Shown here: piece by piece, positions 7,060 to 15,262 of the stretch
Layout of the letters: the number at the start of each line of letters is the position of its first letter
Position numbering within the stretch: the first letter of the stretch is position 1
Origin: Dysgonamonadaceae bacterium
GTDB lineage: Bacteria > Bacteroidota > Bacteroidia > Bacteroidales > Azobacteroidaceae
Assembly (NCBI GenBank): GCA_031258895.1
Contig: JAIRMF010000031.1
Location: 1-19,057, forward strand
DNA: 19,057 bases
Direction of reading: 5' to 3'
Position numbers and translations under genes: made by a program
The notes under the pieces: generated by a model
What the model was told of the DNA's origin: nothing
Seen by the model: only the letters and a program-made list of their open reading frames with translations
Databases searched by the model: none

Positions 7060-8106
7060 CTAATTGATCAGTCTTATTGTCCAAAAAATACCCATTGCAA
7101 GCAGTGCGCTGACCGGAATTGTCAAGATCCAGGCCCAAAGCATATCAATGGTAATCCCCCAACGAACGGCGGAAAGTCGTTTCACGGAACCGACACCCAT
7201 GATCGACCCCGTAATTACATGCGACGTGCTGACCGGAATACCGAAATGTTCGGTCAAAGTTAACGTTATCGAACCTGCTGTTTGAGCGCAAAAACCTTCT
7301 ACCTGCTGGATTTTGGTAATTTTATTTCCCATTGTTTTAATAATTTTCCAGCCGCCGGACATTGTACCGATAGCTATTGCAGCGAAACATGCAAAAGGTA
7401 CCCAATCGTGAACGCCGTTAACTTCTTCAAGTTGCAACCAGTGAGGAATTGACGCAGGGTCAACACTTTTGTTGAACGCAATTAGTGCAACACAAATGAT
7501 ACCCATTACCTTAGGTGAGTCGTTCAATCCGTGTTGCAAACTTAACCAGGCCGAAGAAACAAGTTGCATTCTCCGAAACCATTTCTCGATTTTCATCGGG
7601 TTGCCTCGTTTTATTATGTGCATAGTGATTAGTGTTATAACGATACTTGCGACAAAACCAATCAGAGGAGCAAGGAATATAAAAAGGACTATTGTAACGA
7701 TTACAGTGGAATGAATTACCGAAAAACCTCCGAGAGCAATTGCTGCGCCTGCAAAACCGCCTATCAGCGTATGCGATGAAGAGGAAGGTATCCCGCGCCA
7801 CCACGTGAAAAGATTCCAGATGATAGCGGCAATTATTCCTGCTAAAACCACATATAGCAAATCTTCTCCCGAAAAGGCGTCTTTGTTGACCGCTTTAGCT
7901 ATGGTATCGGCGACTTTGAATCCATGCGTAATATATTTTGCATAAAAAAAGGCAACAAAATTAAAGAAAGATGCCCACAAAACAGCTTGAACAGGAGTCA
8001 ATACTTTGGTAACAACGACTGTGGAAATTGAATTTGCAGCATCGTGAAAACCGTTTACAAAGTCAAAAGCGATTGCCAGAATGATGACCGTAAATAGTAG
8101 AACCAT
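7060..8106 (-). CDS. pitA: PiT-family inorganic phosphate transporter
   Basis: This 348-aa integral membrane protein has the inverted-repeat PiT architecture. The first signature is GFHDAANSIS (residues 19-28) and the second is QHGLNDSPKVMG (about 191-202). The paired loops PSSSSHTLIGG and PVSTSHVITG are both present. Most of the remaining sequence is hydrophobic helix. It should import phosphate, coupled to protons or sodium, across the inner membrane. The DUF47/PhoU-like gene lies 13 bp upstream on the same strand, which is the usual partner arrangement. The symbol is by family, and the cation cannot be assigned from sequence. No Pho-box-like operator was recognised. Confidence 0.95.
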   Translation of the reverse strand: MVLLFTVIILAIAFDFVNGFHDAANSISTVVVTKVLTPVQAVLWASFFNFVAFFYAKYITHGFKVADTIAKAVNKDAFSGEDLLYVVLAGIIAAIIWNLFTWWRGIPSSSSHTLIGGFAGAAIALGGFSVIHSTVIVTIVLFIFLAPLIGFVASIVITLITMHIIKRGNPMKIEKWFRRMQLVSSAWLSLQHGLNDSPKVMGIICVALIAFNKSVDPASIPHWLQLEEVNGVHDWVPFACFAAIAIGTMSGGWKIIKTMGNKITKIQQVEGFCAQTAGSITLTLTEHFGIPVSTSHVITGSIMGVGSVKRLSAVRWGITIDMLWAWILTIPVSALLAMGIFWTIRLIN

Positions 8107-8119
8107 GTTTATGTGTTAT

Positions 8120-8770
8120 TTATGAGTACTTCACAACAATCGTTTTCAGGCATTTGCCTACGTTATTGATGCGATTGGCGGACTTTTCGAGTTCCTGAAT
8201 AATTTCTTTCAATTTGATAAGTTCGACCGCCTTGATATCGCTTTGGAAGAGATCGGTAGTGCCTTTTTCGTAAACCGCATCCGCTTCTTCTTCCAAGCGT
8301 TTAATTTCTCTGATATGTTTACGAATAGCCTTATCGTTTTTTTTCAGATTTGATAGTTCACCCACAGCGGCATTGATTTCGGCAGTTCCTTTTTGCAGGA
8401 TTTCGGCTAACAGCCGGGTTGATTCAGGAAGTGTTTCAGGTTGGAAAAGTACAACTTTGTGAGCAGCGCGATTCATAGAATCAACGGCGTCATCCATCAC
8501 GTCTGTCAATTCACTGATGTCTTCGCGATCAAACGGCGTTATAAACGTATTATTGAGTTCTTTGAAGATAATACCGGTAATTTTGTCGCCCTTTGATTCT
8601 TCGGCTTTTATAGCCTTGTAGAGTTCGGGGATTTTTTCCTGCTTGACGGAAGAAAAAAGTTCCGACATCAAGGCGCCTGACGTGGCGCAAATTGCCGCCG
8701 TTTCTTCCAGTAGAGGAAAAAATTTTGATTCATCGGGCGCAAAAACGGAGAGGATAGAATTTAATTTCAT
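8120..8770 (-). CDS. DUF47 (PhoU-like) phosphate transport regulator
   Basis: This 216-aa, all-helical cytoplasmic protein belongs to the DUF47/PhoU-like family that accompanies PiT transporters. Characteristic features are FDREDISELTDVMDDAVDSMNRA in the first helical half and EIKRLEEEADAVYEKGTTDLF in the second. The acidic EExxD-type stretches are those that bind metal ions in PhoU-type bundles (family knowledge). The start is the ATG at 8770 (MKLNSILSVFAP); upstream residues of the longer frame run into the promoter. It is the first gene of the minus-strand unit, 13 bp before the transporter. Confidence 0.93.
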   Translation of the reverse strand: MKLNSILSVFAPDESKFFPLLEETAAICATSGALMSELFSSVKQEKIPELYKAIKAEESKGDKITGIIFKELNNTFITPFDREDISELTDVMDDAVDSMNRAAHKVVLFQPETLPESTRLLAEILQKGTAEINAAVGELSNLKKNDKAIRKHIREIKRLEEEADAVYEKGTTDLFQSDIKAVELIKLKEIIQELEKSANRINNVGKCLKTIVVKYS

Positions 8771-8794
8771 AAAAATACAGCTTATTTTGGGGGG

Positions 8795-8802
8795 CAAATT
8801 TA
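8795..8802 (-). promoter_or_regulatory. -7 box upstream of the DUF47-PiT unit
   Basis: TAAATTTG on the minus strand fits TAnnTTTG and lies 24 bp before the ATG at 8770. No clear TTTG -33 element was seen at the expected spacing. Confidence 0.5.
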
Positions 8803-8866
8803 ACGATTATTTTTGGAATACTAACATTTTTGCATCAAAGATTACATTCAAAACAAAAAATTACCG

Positions 8867-8874
8867 TACCTTTG
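8867..8874 (+). promoter_or_regulatory. -7 box of the DUF5723 gene
   Basis: TACCTTTG fits TAnnTTTG and lies 26 bp before the ATG at 8901. It is divergent from the DUF47 box about 65 bp away. No convincing -33 element was seen. Confidence 0.55.
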
Positions 8875-8900
8875 CGTTCAAATTTTTTAATCTTTTTGAC

Positions 8901-10301
8901 ATGACTAAGAAAACATTTCCATCCCCCTTAAAAATCGTTAGCATGATGCTTGTTTTTTATTGTTATACATTTCCCGCTTCCGCGCAATTTTTGCGCACAT
9001 CGTTTTTGATAAACGATGCTCATTATAGGATGCAGTTGAACCCTGCTCTCACTCCAGAGCAAGGGTATGTTGATATTCCGGTAATCGGCAATTTCAATTT
9101 GGCTATCTCCTCCAATACGCTTGGAAATCAGGACATTCTTGATATTTTTTCAAACAACAAAGCGGGAAGTAATCTAACTTCCGATGCTTTGTACGACCAT
9201 ATGAAGAATTCTAACTGGATTAATCTGGCACTCAACACCGAATTTATCTCTTTCGGATGGTGGAAGGGTGAAAATTTTTGGTCGTTCAATACAGGATTAC
9301 GTTTGGATATGGGTGCTCAAATTCCCAAGAAAATGTTTTCCCTGTTAAGGGATTTTCAGGATACCGACAACATAGACTGGACAAACTTCAAGATGGACAT
9401 TGGGGGCGAGAGTTTCAATATTAACGCTTACACTGAATTGGGATTGGGTTACGCACGGCAGATCAATGAAGATCTTACTGTCGGGGGCAAAGTCAAACTT
9501 CTTCTCGGTATCGGTAATCTAAACATGCAGATCAACGATGTTTTTATCGAAACAAAAAATCTGGACGGCGACCTAACCGACCTTGAAACATGGCAGAAAG
9601 GTGGTTACGGGAAGGTGAAAGTTGACGCTATTTTTGAAAGTTCTTTTGCCGGCATGAAGACGGTGATGGATACGAAAACCGGCGCAATGACCGGCTATGA
9701 ATTTGATAACTACGGCATTGCAGGCTACGGAGGCGCTATTGACCTTGGCGTTGCATACCGGTTTACCGACGACATGACCATTTCGGCGGCTCTCAACGAT
9801 ATTGGGTTTATAAACTGGTCGAAAGAATCCAACACCTTTCTTTCCGTCGACACGGAAAGGGAATATAACGTGAATAACTATGATGATTTTACAGACATTG
9901 TTGACAATGGCGATTTGTTTAACTACAACCTTTTCGGATTCCAGCATGAAGAAAAATCCAATTCGCGTACAACCTCCTTGTATTCCACTTTCACAGCGGG
10001 ATTTGAATATGAGCTACTCGATGACAAAGTTACTTTCGGCGCTCTTTCTACAACCCGTATGCTCGAGCCCAAATCGCAAACTGAACTGACTTTCAGCGCA
10101 GCATACCGTCTCAAAAGAATATTAAGTCTGGCGGCAAGCTACTCTGTCATCCAGAGCGCCGGAAAATCGGTCGGACTTGCGCTCAAACTCGGTCCGCTCT
10201 TTGTCGGTACCGATTATATGTACTTCGGTAAAAGCACAAACGTATTCAACGCCTTTCTTGGAATAAGCGTTCCCTTGGCGGGAAAAAGGAAAAATACGTA
10301 G
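8901..10301 (+). CDS. DUF5723-family outer-membrane beta-barrel protein
   Basis: This is a 466-aa protein from the ATG at 8901. The frame is open back to 8643, but that part overlaps the divergent DUF47 gene and the promoter. A signal peptide ends at about PASA/QF. The mature start (LRTSFLINDAHYRMQLNPALTP) and the glycine/aromatic alternating strands match what I recall of the Bacteroidota DUF5723 family. Examples of the strands are LGLGYARQINEDLTVGGKVKLLLG and AIDLGVAYRFTDDMTISAAL. The last strand (NVFNAFLGISVPL) is barrel-like. The role is unknown, probably a structural or transport outer-membrane protein. It is a single gene with its own promoter and no clear terminator. Confidence 0.85.
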   Translation: MTKKTFPSPLKIVSMMLVFYCYTFPASAQFLRTSFLINDAHYRMQLNPALTPEQGYVDIPVIGNFNLAISSNTLGNQDILDIFSNNKAGSNLTSDALYDHMKNSNWINLALNTEFISFGWWKGENFWSFNTGLRLDMGAQIPKKMFSLLRDFQDTDNIDWTNFKMDIGGESFNINAYTELGLGYARQINEDLTVGGKVKLLLGIGNLNMQINDVFIETKNLDGDLTDLETWQKGGYGKVKVDAIFESSFAGMKTVMDTKTGAMTGYEFDNYGIAGYGGAIDLGVAYRFTDDMTISAALNDIGFINWSKESNTFLSVDTEREYNVNNYDDFTDIVDNGDLFNYNLFGFQHEEKSNSRTTSLYSTFTAGFEYELLDDKVTFGALSTTRMLEPKSQTELTFSAAYRLKRILSLAASYSVIQSAGKSVGLALKLGPLFVGTDYMYFGKSTNVFNAFLGISVPLAGKRKNT

Positions 10302-10624
10302 ACTCTATGAAATTTGAAACAAAAATCTCCTTCAGCCTCTGCTTTTTTCGATTTAAGCGCCTTCGGGCTTCTCAAAATTGAAGCGAGGCCAATACCGATC
10401 AAAAAAGAGTCGATCCTGATGTCCTAGGAATAGTCCCGGTTTAAACAGGGCCAAATTGGATTCACATGGCATCGCCGACTCCAAACTCAACGGGAATGTG
10501 CGTGAGAAATTTTGCTCAAAGCCTGTCAATGTGGTGGTTGCAAAAGGGAAGCAATGTTTTTTAAAAATTGACGTCCGAATGATCGGCAATTATTTTTTCG
10601 TGGTTAATTTCAAATTATTTTCAC
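10302..10624. other. intergenic stretch with no supported gene
   Basis: About 320 bp lie between the DUF5723 gene and the lpxD promoter. Short open frames exist on both strands (for example 10353-10589 minus), but none has a recognisable protein, a good start context or neighbours to support it. Small hairpins occur (GCTTC and GAAGC around 10370), but no clear terminator follows the upstream gene. It may be decayed coding sequence. Confidence 0.5.
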
Positions 10625-10632
10625 TACCTTTG
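10625..10632 (+). promoter_or_regulatory. -7 box of the lpx operon
   Basis: TACCTTTG fits TAnnTTTG, 29 bp before the lpxD ATG. It predicts a short 5' leader of roughly 20-25 nt that contains the start of a 7-codon mini-ORF. No other strong box was seen inside the operon. Confidence 0.6.
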
Positions 10633-10647
10633 CCGAAATTTTTAACG

Positions 10648-10671
10648 ATGAAACATTTGAAATGGAATTAA
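10648..10671 (+). CDS. 7-codon mini-ORF overlapping the lpxD start
   Basis: The ORF encodes MKHLKWN and ends in TAA. It overlaps the first codons of lpxD (ATG at 10662) in another frame. It is the first ATG after the predicted transcription start, so ribosomes could meet it before lpxD. It may be chance, or it may modulate lpxD initiation. There is no further evidence. Confidence 0.2.
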   Translation: MKHLKWN

Positions 10672-11693
10672 GCGCTAAACAAATTGCCGGAATTCTGAAA
10701 GGTGAAGTAGAAGGAAATGAAGCGATTACAGTGAGTTGCTTTGCAAAGATCGAAGAAGGAAAACCCGGCGCAATTTCTTTTCTTGCCAATCCGAAATACA
10801 CACACTTCATATACAATACCAGATCCAGCATAATCCTGATAAACAAGGATTTTATCGCTGAAAAAGCACTGCCGGAAACACTCACCTTGATTCGCGTGGA
10901 AAATGCCTATGCCGCACTTGCCGACTTGCTGACGATAGTGGAAAAACTTAAACAACGTAAACAGGGAATCGAATCTCCCTCTCATATAGGCTCATCGGTG
11001 AAATATGATCCGGAAACCGTTTATATAGGCGCGTTTACGTATATAGGAGAAGGTGTTACTCTCGGAAAGAACGTTTCCGTTTACCCGCAGACATACATCG
11101 GTGAAGAAACGGTAATAGGCGACGATACCATAATCTATCAAGGAGCAAAAATCTATGCTGGTTGCCGAATTGGGAACCGTTGCATCATACACGCAGGAGC
11201 AGTTGTTGGAGCCGATGGATTCGGATTTGCACGAGAAAACGGGATTTTCAAAAAAGTCCCGCAACTCGGCAACGTAGTCATTGAAGACGATGTGGAAATC
11301 GGCGCAAACACCACCGTCGATCGGGCAGTTATGGATTCAACCGTTATCCGGCGCGGAGTAAAACTCGATAACTTGATTCAAGTAGCGCATAACGCGGAAA
11401 TCGGCGAAAATACCGGCATTGCCGCACAGACGGGCATTTCCGGTTCAACCAAAATAGGACGTAACTGTCTCATAGGCGGACAGGTGGGATTGAGCGGACA
11501 CATCAAGATAGGCGACAACGTGAACATAGGCGCACAAGCAGGTATCATCAGCGATGTCGAAGAAGGAAAAACAATACTCGGTTCGCCGGCTATGGATGCC
11601 AAGGATTTTTTCCGCTCCAGCCTGATTTTTACAAAACTGCCGGAGATGTACAAACAACTCGGTCAATTACAAAAAGAATCCAATAAAAAATAA
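10662..11693 (+). CDS. lpxD: UDP-3-O-acylglucosamine N-acyltransferase
   Basis: This 343-aa enzyme adds the second hydroxyacyl chain (N-linked) in lipid A synthesis, using acyl-ACP in the cytoplasm. The N-terminal uridine-binding domain (about 1-100) includes GAISFLANPKYTHFIYNT. It is followed by a long left-handed beta-helix of hexapeptide repeats (about 107-320). The catalytic His is H243 in VAHNAEIG, the counterpart of E. coli H239. GADGFGFA (183-190) is a family hallmark. It is the first gene of the lpx operon, and its TAA overlaps the ATG of lpxC/fabZ in TAATG, which suggests translational coupling. Confidence 0.97.
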   Translation: MELSAKQIAGILKGEVEGNEAITVSCFAKIEEGKPGAISFLANPKYTHFIYNTRSSIILINKDFIAEKALPETLTLIRVENAYAALADLLTIVEKLKQRKQGIESPSHIGSSVKYDPETVYIGAFTYIGEGVTLGKNVSVYPQTYIGEETVIGDDTIIYQGAKIYAGCRIGNRCIIHAGAVVGADGFGFARENGIFKKVPQLGNVVIEDDVEIGANTTVDRAVMDSTVIRRGVKLDNLIQVAHNAEIGENTGIAAQTGISGSTKIGRNCLIGGQVGLSGHIKIGDNVNIGAQAGIISDVEEGKTILGSPAMDAKDFFRSSLIFTKLPEMYKQLGQLQKESNKK

Positions 11694-13078
11694 TGGTTAC
11701 GAATCAACATACCTTGAAAGAAAGTTTTTCGTTGAAAGGCAAAGGACTGCATACCGGTCTGAATATTGAAATCACGTTCCGTCCGGCCGAAGCGAACCAC
11801 GGAATCAAAATCCGCAGAATCGATCTCGATGGACAACCCGTCATTGAAGCGCTCGCCGAAAATGTAAAAAGCACTCGGCGAGGTACAGTCCTTTCGAAGG
11901 ACAATGCGCAAGTCTCAACCGTCGAACATGCAATGGCGGCTCTGTACGCCTACGGTGTCGATAACTGTCTGATCGATGTCAACGCACCCGAAGTCCCTAT
12001 ACTCGACGGTAGCGCAATAGTATACGCCGACGAAATAGAACGGGTTGGATTGGCAGAACAAGGAGAACCTCGTGACTACTACATTGTGAAGAATAAAATT
12101 GAAGTCCGAGATGAGGAAACAGGCTCGTCGATAACGGTGTTGCCGGATAGCAGTTTTGGAGTGAACGTGCATATCACTTTCGATTCCCTCATACTCGACA
12201 ATCAGTATGCTACACTTGACGACCTGAAAGATTTTAAAAAAGAAATTGCTGCCAGTCGCACTTTTGTATTTGTCCGCGAAATTGAACTACTTCTTCAACA
12301 CGGGCTCATCAAGGGTGGAGATCTGGACAATGCAATCGTTATCTACGAGCGCCAGATGGATCAGAAACGATTCGATCAGCTTGCCGACACGATAGGTATC
12401 GGCCACAAAGACGCCACACAACTCGGATACCTTCAACACAAGCCGCTGATGCAAAGCAACGAACCTGCACGCCATAAACTGTTGGATATCTTGGGCGATA
12501 TAGCTCTAATAGGCAAACCAATTCTGGGAAGGATTATAGCCAACTGCCCAGGGCATAAAATCAACAACAAGTTTGCCTGCATTATCCGAAAAGACATAAA
12601 ACATAACGGAAAACAGTCGCCTGTCTATAATCCGAATGTTCCTCCGGTACTTGACATTAACCGTGTAAAAGGACTGTTGCCACACCGCTACCCGTTCCTC
12701 TTGGTAGAAAAAGTTATACAGATCGGACCCAAATCCATTGTTGGCGTGAAAAACGTTTCGGTAAACGAACCATTCTTTCAGGGGCATTTCCCTGATGAGC
12801 CGGTTATGCCCGGAGTATTACTCGTGGAGGCAATGGCTCAAACGGGCGGTCTACTCGTATTGAACTCCCTTGGAGAAGGGTCATATTCTACATATTTTAT
12901 GAAAATCGACAATGTAAAATTCCGTCAGAAAGTCGTACCCGGCGATACCCTGCTATTGCATCTTGAAATGAAATCGGCGGTTCGACGCGGTATTGCCGAA
13001 ATGAAAGGCTATTGCTTTGTTGGAGAAAAAATCGTTTGCGAGGCCGAATTTATGGCTCAAATTGTAAAAAACAAGTAA
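11693..13078 (+). CDS. lpxC/fabZ: bifunctional LpxC deacetylase / FabZ dehydratase fusion
   Basis: This is a 461-aa two-domain protein. Residues 1-305 are LpxC, the zinc-dependent UDP-3-O-acyl-GlcNAc deacetylase and committed step of lipid A synthesis. The zinc ligands are H79 (STVEHA), H261 and D265 (RHKLLDILGD), and the catalytic His is H288 (CPGHKINNK). Residues of about 320-461 are FabZ, the 3-hydroxyacyl-ACP dehydratase of fatty acid elongation. Its catalytic His is H365 (FFQGHFPDEP) and its Glu is E379 (LLVEAMAQ). The fusion is a Bacteroidota trait. It places two enzymes that compete for hydroxyacyl-ACP supply in one chain, which could balance lipid A against phospholipid. It starts at the ATG overlapping the lpxD stop, with lpxA 12 bp downstream. 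Confidence 0.97.
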   Translation: MVTNQHTLKESFSLKGKGLHTGLNIEITFRPAEANHGIKIRRIDLDGQPVIEALAENVKSTRRGTVLSKDNAQVSTVEHAMAALYAYGVDNCLIDVNAPEVPILDGSAIVYADEIERVGLAEQGEPRDYYIVKNKIEVRDEETGSSITVLPDSSFGVNVHITFDSLILDNQYATLDDLKDFKKEIAASRTFVFVREIELLLQHGLIKGGDLDNAIVIYERQMDQKRFDQLADTIGIGHKDATQLGYLQHKPLMQSNEPARHKLLDILGDIALIGKPILGRIIANCPGHKINNKFACIIRKDIKHNGKQSPVYNPNVPPVLDINRVKGLLPHRYPFLLVEKVIQIGPKSIVGVKNVSVNEPFFQGHFPDEPVMPGVLLVEAMAQTGGLLVLNSLGEGSYSTYFMKIDNVKFRQKVVPGDTLLLHLEMKSAVRRGIAEMKGYCFVGEKIVCEAEFMAQIVKNK

Positions 13079-13090
13079 AGGAACATTATT

Positions 13091-13870
13091 ATGAACAGCA
13101 CTCTATCTGTAATACATCCCGAAGCACAGATCGGCACAAATGTCAAAATAGGAAATTTCGTTACGATCGACCGAGATGTTGTTATTGGCGACGGTACCGA
13201 GATCTACTCCAATGTAAACATTCTGAGCGGCGCACGCATTGGAAAAAACTGCCGGATTTTTCCGGGCTCCGTCATCGCAGCCATTCCGCAGGATTTGAAA
13301 TTCAGGGGGGAAGAAACTACCGCTGAAATCGGAGACAATACCACCATTCGTGAATGTGTCACCATCAATCGCGGCACAGCGGCAAAGGGACGAACATTGG
13401 TAGGCGACAACTGTTTGATAATGGCATATTCGCACGTGGCGCACGACTGCATACTGAGAAACTGCATCATACAAGGCAACGCCACACAGTTGGCCGGCGA
13501 AGTCGAAATTGACGATTATGCTATCTTAAGTGGTGGAACGCTTGTGCATCAGTTCACTAAAATCGGCAAGCACGTCATGATTCAGGGAGGTTCTCGTCTC
13601 AGCAAAGACATTCCTCCGTATGTCATAGTAGGTCGCGAACCGGTAATTTATTCCGGAGTTAACAGTGTCGGTCTGCGTCGGAGAGGCTTCGACAATGAAC
13701 GTATCTATGCGATACAGGAGATATACCGTATCATTTACCAATCGGGAATTAACAACAGAAACGCAGTAAAATACATTGAAGAAAACGTTCCCGATTCGCC
13801 GGAAAAAACAGAGATCATCACCTTTATTCAAAATTCACAGCGAGGAATTGTGAGAGGTTACTTAGAATAA
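13091..13870 (+). CDS. lpxA: acyl-ACP--UDP-N-acetylglucosamine O-acyltransferase
   Basis: This 259-aa enzyme carries out the first step of lipid A synthesis, 3-O-acylation of UDP-GlcNAc. The N-terminal left-handed beta-helix comes first, with hexapeptides such as IHPEAQIGTNVKIGNFV. The catalytic His is H118 in YSHVAHDC, the counterpart of E. coli H125. GLRRRGFDNE opens the C-terminal helical domain. The length matches E. coli LpxA (262 aa). The acyl-chain length cannot be judged reliably from sequence alone. It is the third gene of the operon, followed after 12 bp by the MIP18-family gene. Confidence 0.97.
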   Translation: MNSTLSVIHPEAQIGTNVKIGNFVTIDRDVVIGDGTEIYSNVNILSGARIGKNCRIFPGSVIAAIPQDLKFRGEETTAEIGDNTTIRECVTINRGTAAKGRTLVGDNCLIMAYSHVAHDCILRNCIIQGNATQLAGEVEIDDYAILSGGTLVHQFTKIGKHVMIQGGSRLSKDIPPYVIVGREPVIYSGVNSVGLRRRGFDNERIYAIQEIYRIIYQSGINNRNAVKYIEENVPDSPEKTEIITFIQNSQRGIVRGYLE

Positions 13871-13882
13871 TCATTCGTGTTT

Positions 13883-14200
13883 ATGGAACAGCAATATTTG
13901 TCCTTAGAGGAAGAAATCGTAAAGATGCTAAAAACGGTTTACGATCCGGAGATTCCGGTCAACATCTATGATCTTGGGCTTATCTATGGCATTGACATTG
14001 ACGACAGCAAGAACGTAACCATTACCATGACGCTTACCGCACCGGGGTGTCCTATGGCTGATTTCATTGCTGAGGATGTTAAACAGCGCGTTGAATCGGT
14101 TTCGGAGGTTCGTGGGGCGGAAGTAAAGATCGTCTTCGAACCGGAATGGCATAAAGGATTGATGACCGAGGAGGCTCAACTGGAGCTTGGCCTTTTGTAA
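13883..14200 (+). CDS. MIP18/DUF59-family iron-sulfur assembly protein (SufT-like)
   Basis: This 105-aa protein is started at the ATG at 13883; a GTG two codons earlier also opens the frame. It has the MIP18/DUF59 signature DPEIPVNIYDLGLIY (21-35) and the conserved Cys C56 in LTAPGCPMADFI. Members act in maturation of iron-sulfur proteins (SufT, PaaD and eukaryotic CIA2 relatives). The Bacteroidota member is often listed as a SUF-system protein. No suf genes are nearby. It lies between lpxA and lpxH with gaps of 12 and 3 bp, so it is translated from the lipid A transcript. None of the lpx enzymes is known to need an iron-sulfur cluster, so the reason for the linkage is unclear. Confidence 0.93.
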   Translation: MEQQYLSLEEEIVKMLKTVYDPEIPVNIYDLGLIYGIDIDDSKNVTITMTLTAPGCPMADFIAEDVKQRVESVSEVRGAEVKIVFEPEWHKGLMTEEAQLELGLL

Positions 14201-14203
14201 GCG

Positions 14204-14956
14204 ATGACAAAAAACAGCACATATTTTGTGTCCGACATGCACTTCGGTACCGATGTATTCGGAAGTTCGGTTGAGCGTGAGAAACGTTTTGTACGCTGGA
14301 TCGAGTCTGTAAGGGGAAACATGAAGGCATTATACCTGTTGGGCGATGTGTTTGACTTCTGGTTTGAATACAGACATGCCGTGCCGCAGGGGTTTACGCG
14401 GTTTCTCGGTAAAATTGCCGAATTGAGCGACGAAGGCGTCGAAGTGCACTATTTCACCGGCAATCACGACATTTGGATTTACCGCTACCTGCCGCATGAA
14501 CTTGGCGTCATTCTGCATCGGGAGCCGCTCACGACCAACATTGACGGCAAGATTTTCTATTTGGCTCACGGTGATGGACTTGGCGACAACAATCTCTCGT
14601 TTCGTTTTATACGCGGTCTTTTTCATAACCGTGCCTGCCGGTATTTTTTCAGCCTCATCCACCCTTCATTTGGTATATGGCTTGCGCTTAAATGGGCGAA
14701 TCACAGTCGGAGGAAAGAGTTTGAGCATCCGGCGCCTTACTTGGGCGAAGAGAGGGAGCCTCTTGTCATGTACGCCAAAGACTACATCAGACGATACCCT
14801 GAAATTGACTATTTGATCTTTGGGCATCGCCATATAATGCTTGACCTGATGCTAAATCGCAGAAGCCGCATGATGATCATTGGCGATTGGCTGAAATATT
14901 TCTCCTATGCCGTATTCGACGGGGAGAAACTTGCGCTGGAAGAGGTGATCCGGTAA
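14204..14956 (+). CDS. lpxH: UDP-2,3-diacylglucosamine diphosphatase
   Basis: This 250-aa calcineurin-like metallophosphoesterase cleaves UDP-2,3-diacylglucosamine to lipid X at the inner membrane. All metal-site motifs are present in order: SDMHFG (D11, H13), LLGDVFDFWFEY (D48), TGNHD (87-89), AHGDG (H122) and FGHRH (208-210). The central YFFSLIHPSFGIWLALKWAN segment looks like the hydrophobic lid that embraces acyl chains. The start is the ATG 3 bp after the MIP18 stop. It is the last gene of the lipid A unit, with a weak terminator following. Confidence 0.92.
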   Translation: MTKNSTYFVSDMHFGTDVFGSSVEREKRFVRWIESVRGNMKALYLLGDVFDFWFEYRHAVPQGFTRFLGKIAELSDEGVEVHYFTGNHDIWIYRYLPHELGVILHREPLTTNIDGKIFYLAHGDGLGDNNLSFRFIRGLFHNRACRYFFSLIHPSFGIWLALKWANHSRRKEFEHPAPYLGEEREPLVMYAKDYIRRYPEIDYLIFGHRHIMLDLMLNRRSRMMIIGDWLKYFSYAVFDGEKLALEEVIR

Positions 14957-14988
14957 GGATTTTTGCTATTCTTTTCGGTCAGAAGGGG

Positions 14989-15004
14989 GCCGCTCCGGCT
15001 TTTT
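14989..15004 (+). terminator. possible terminator after lpxH
   Basis: A short stem GCCG (14989-14992) and CGGC (14996-14999) is followed by TTTTT (15000-15004). The stem is only 4 bp, so it may be weak. Confidence 0.4.
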
Positions 15005-15049
15005 ATTCGTAATTTCCAATTTATAATCATAATAATCAAATTAATTTTT

Positions 15050-15262
15050 ATGGAATTGTTATACAAATACAACGCCGGCACATCATACGGAGTGTCGAAA
15101 CGCAGACAAAGCAAGCTGTGCCTGTCTTTGGAGACAGATCTCACGTTCGGGAAACTGCCGACCTGTTCTGCGAACCGTTCAAATGCTTTTTGGAATCGTC
15201 GAGACGCCTGTTGGTTTTCGGCGGAGTATGTTAAGAGAGTCAATGCTACCGTTTTACGATGC
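15050..15262 (+). other. odd segment ahead of the fucosidase signal peptide
   Basis: This 210-bp segment is open in both the fucosidase frame and a minus-strand frame (14905-15336), but neither product is a recognised domain. It contains a perfect hairpin, CTGTCT (15122-15127) and AGACAG (15132-15137). The three Cys and many Arg residues before a signal peptide make it implausible as a natural pre-sequence. I have a vague recollection of similar sequences recurring in Bacteroidales intergenic regions, which would make this an inserted dispersed element. That is unverified. Confidence 0.35.

Noticed and set aside
7037..7138. N-terminal extension of the M23 peptidase
   Set aside because: It would overlap the end of the PiT gene. 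The ATG at 7036 follows a GAAAG site and gives a normal cytoplasmic segment before the membrane helix.
8643..8900. N-terminal extension of the DUF5723 protein
   Set aside because: It overlaps the divergent DUF47 gene and the promoter at 8867. The signal peptide starts cleanly at the ATG at 8901.
10353..10589. 78-codon minus-strand ORF in the gap before lpxD
   Set aside because: It has no recognisable family, promoter box or start context. It may be decayed sequence, but I cannot support a gene or pseudogene call.
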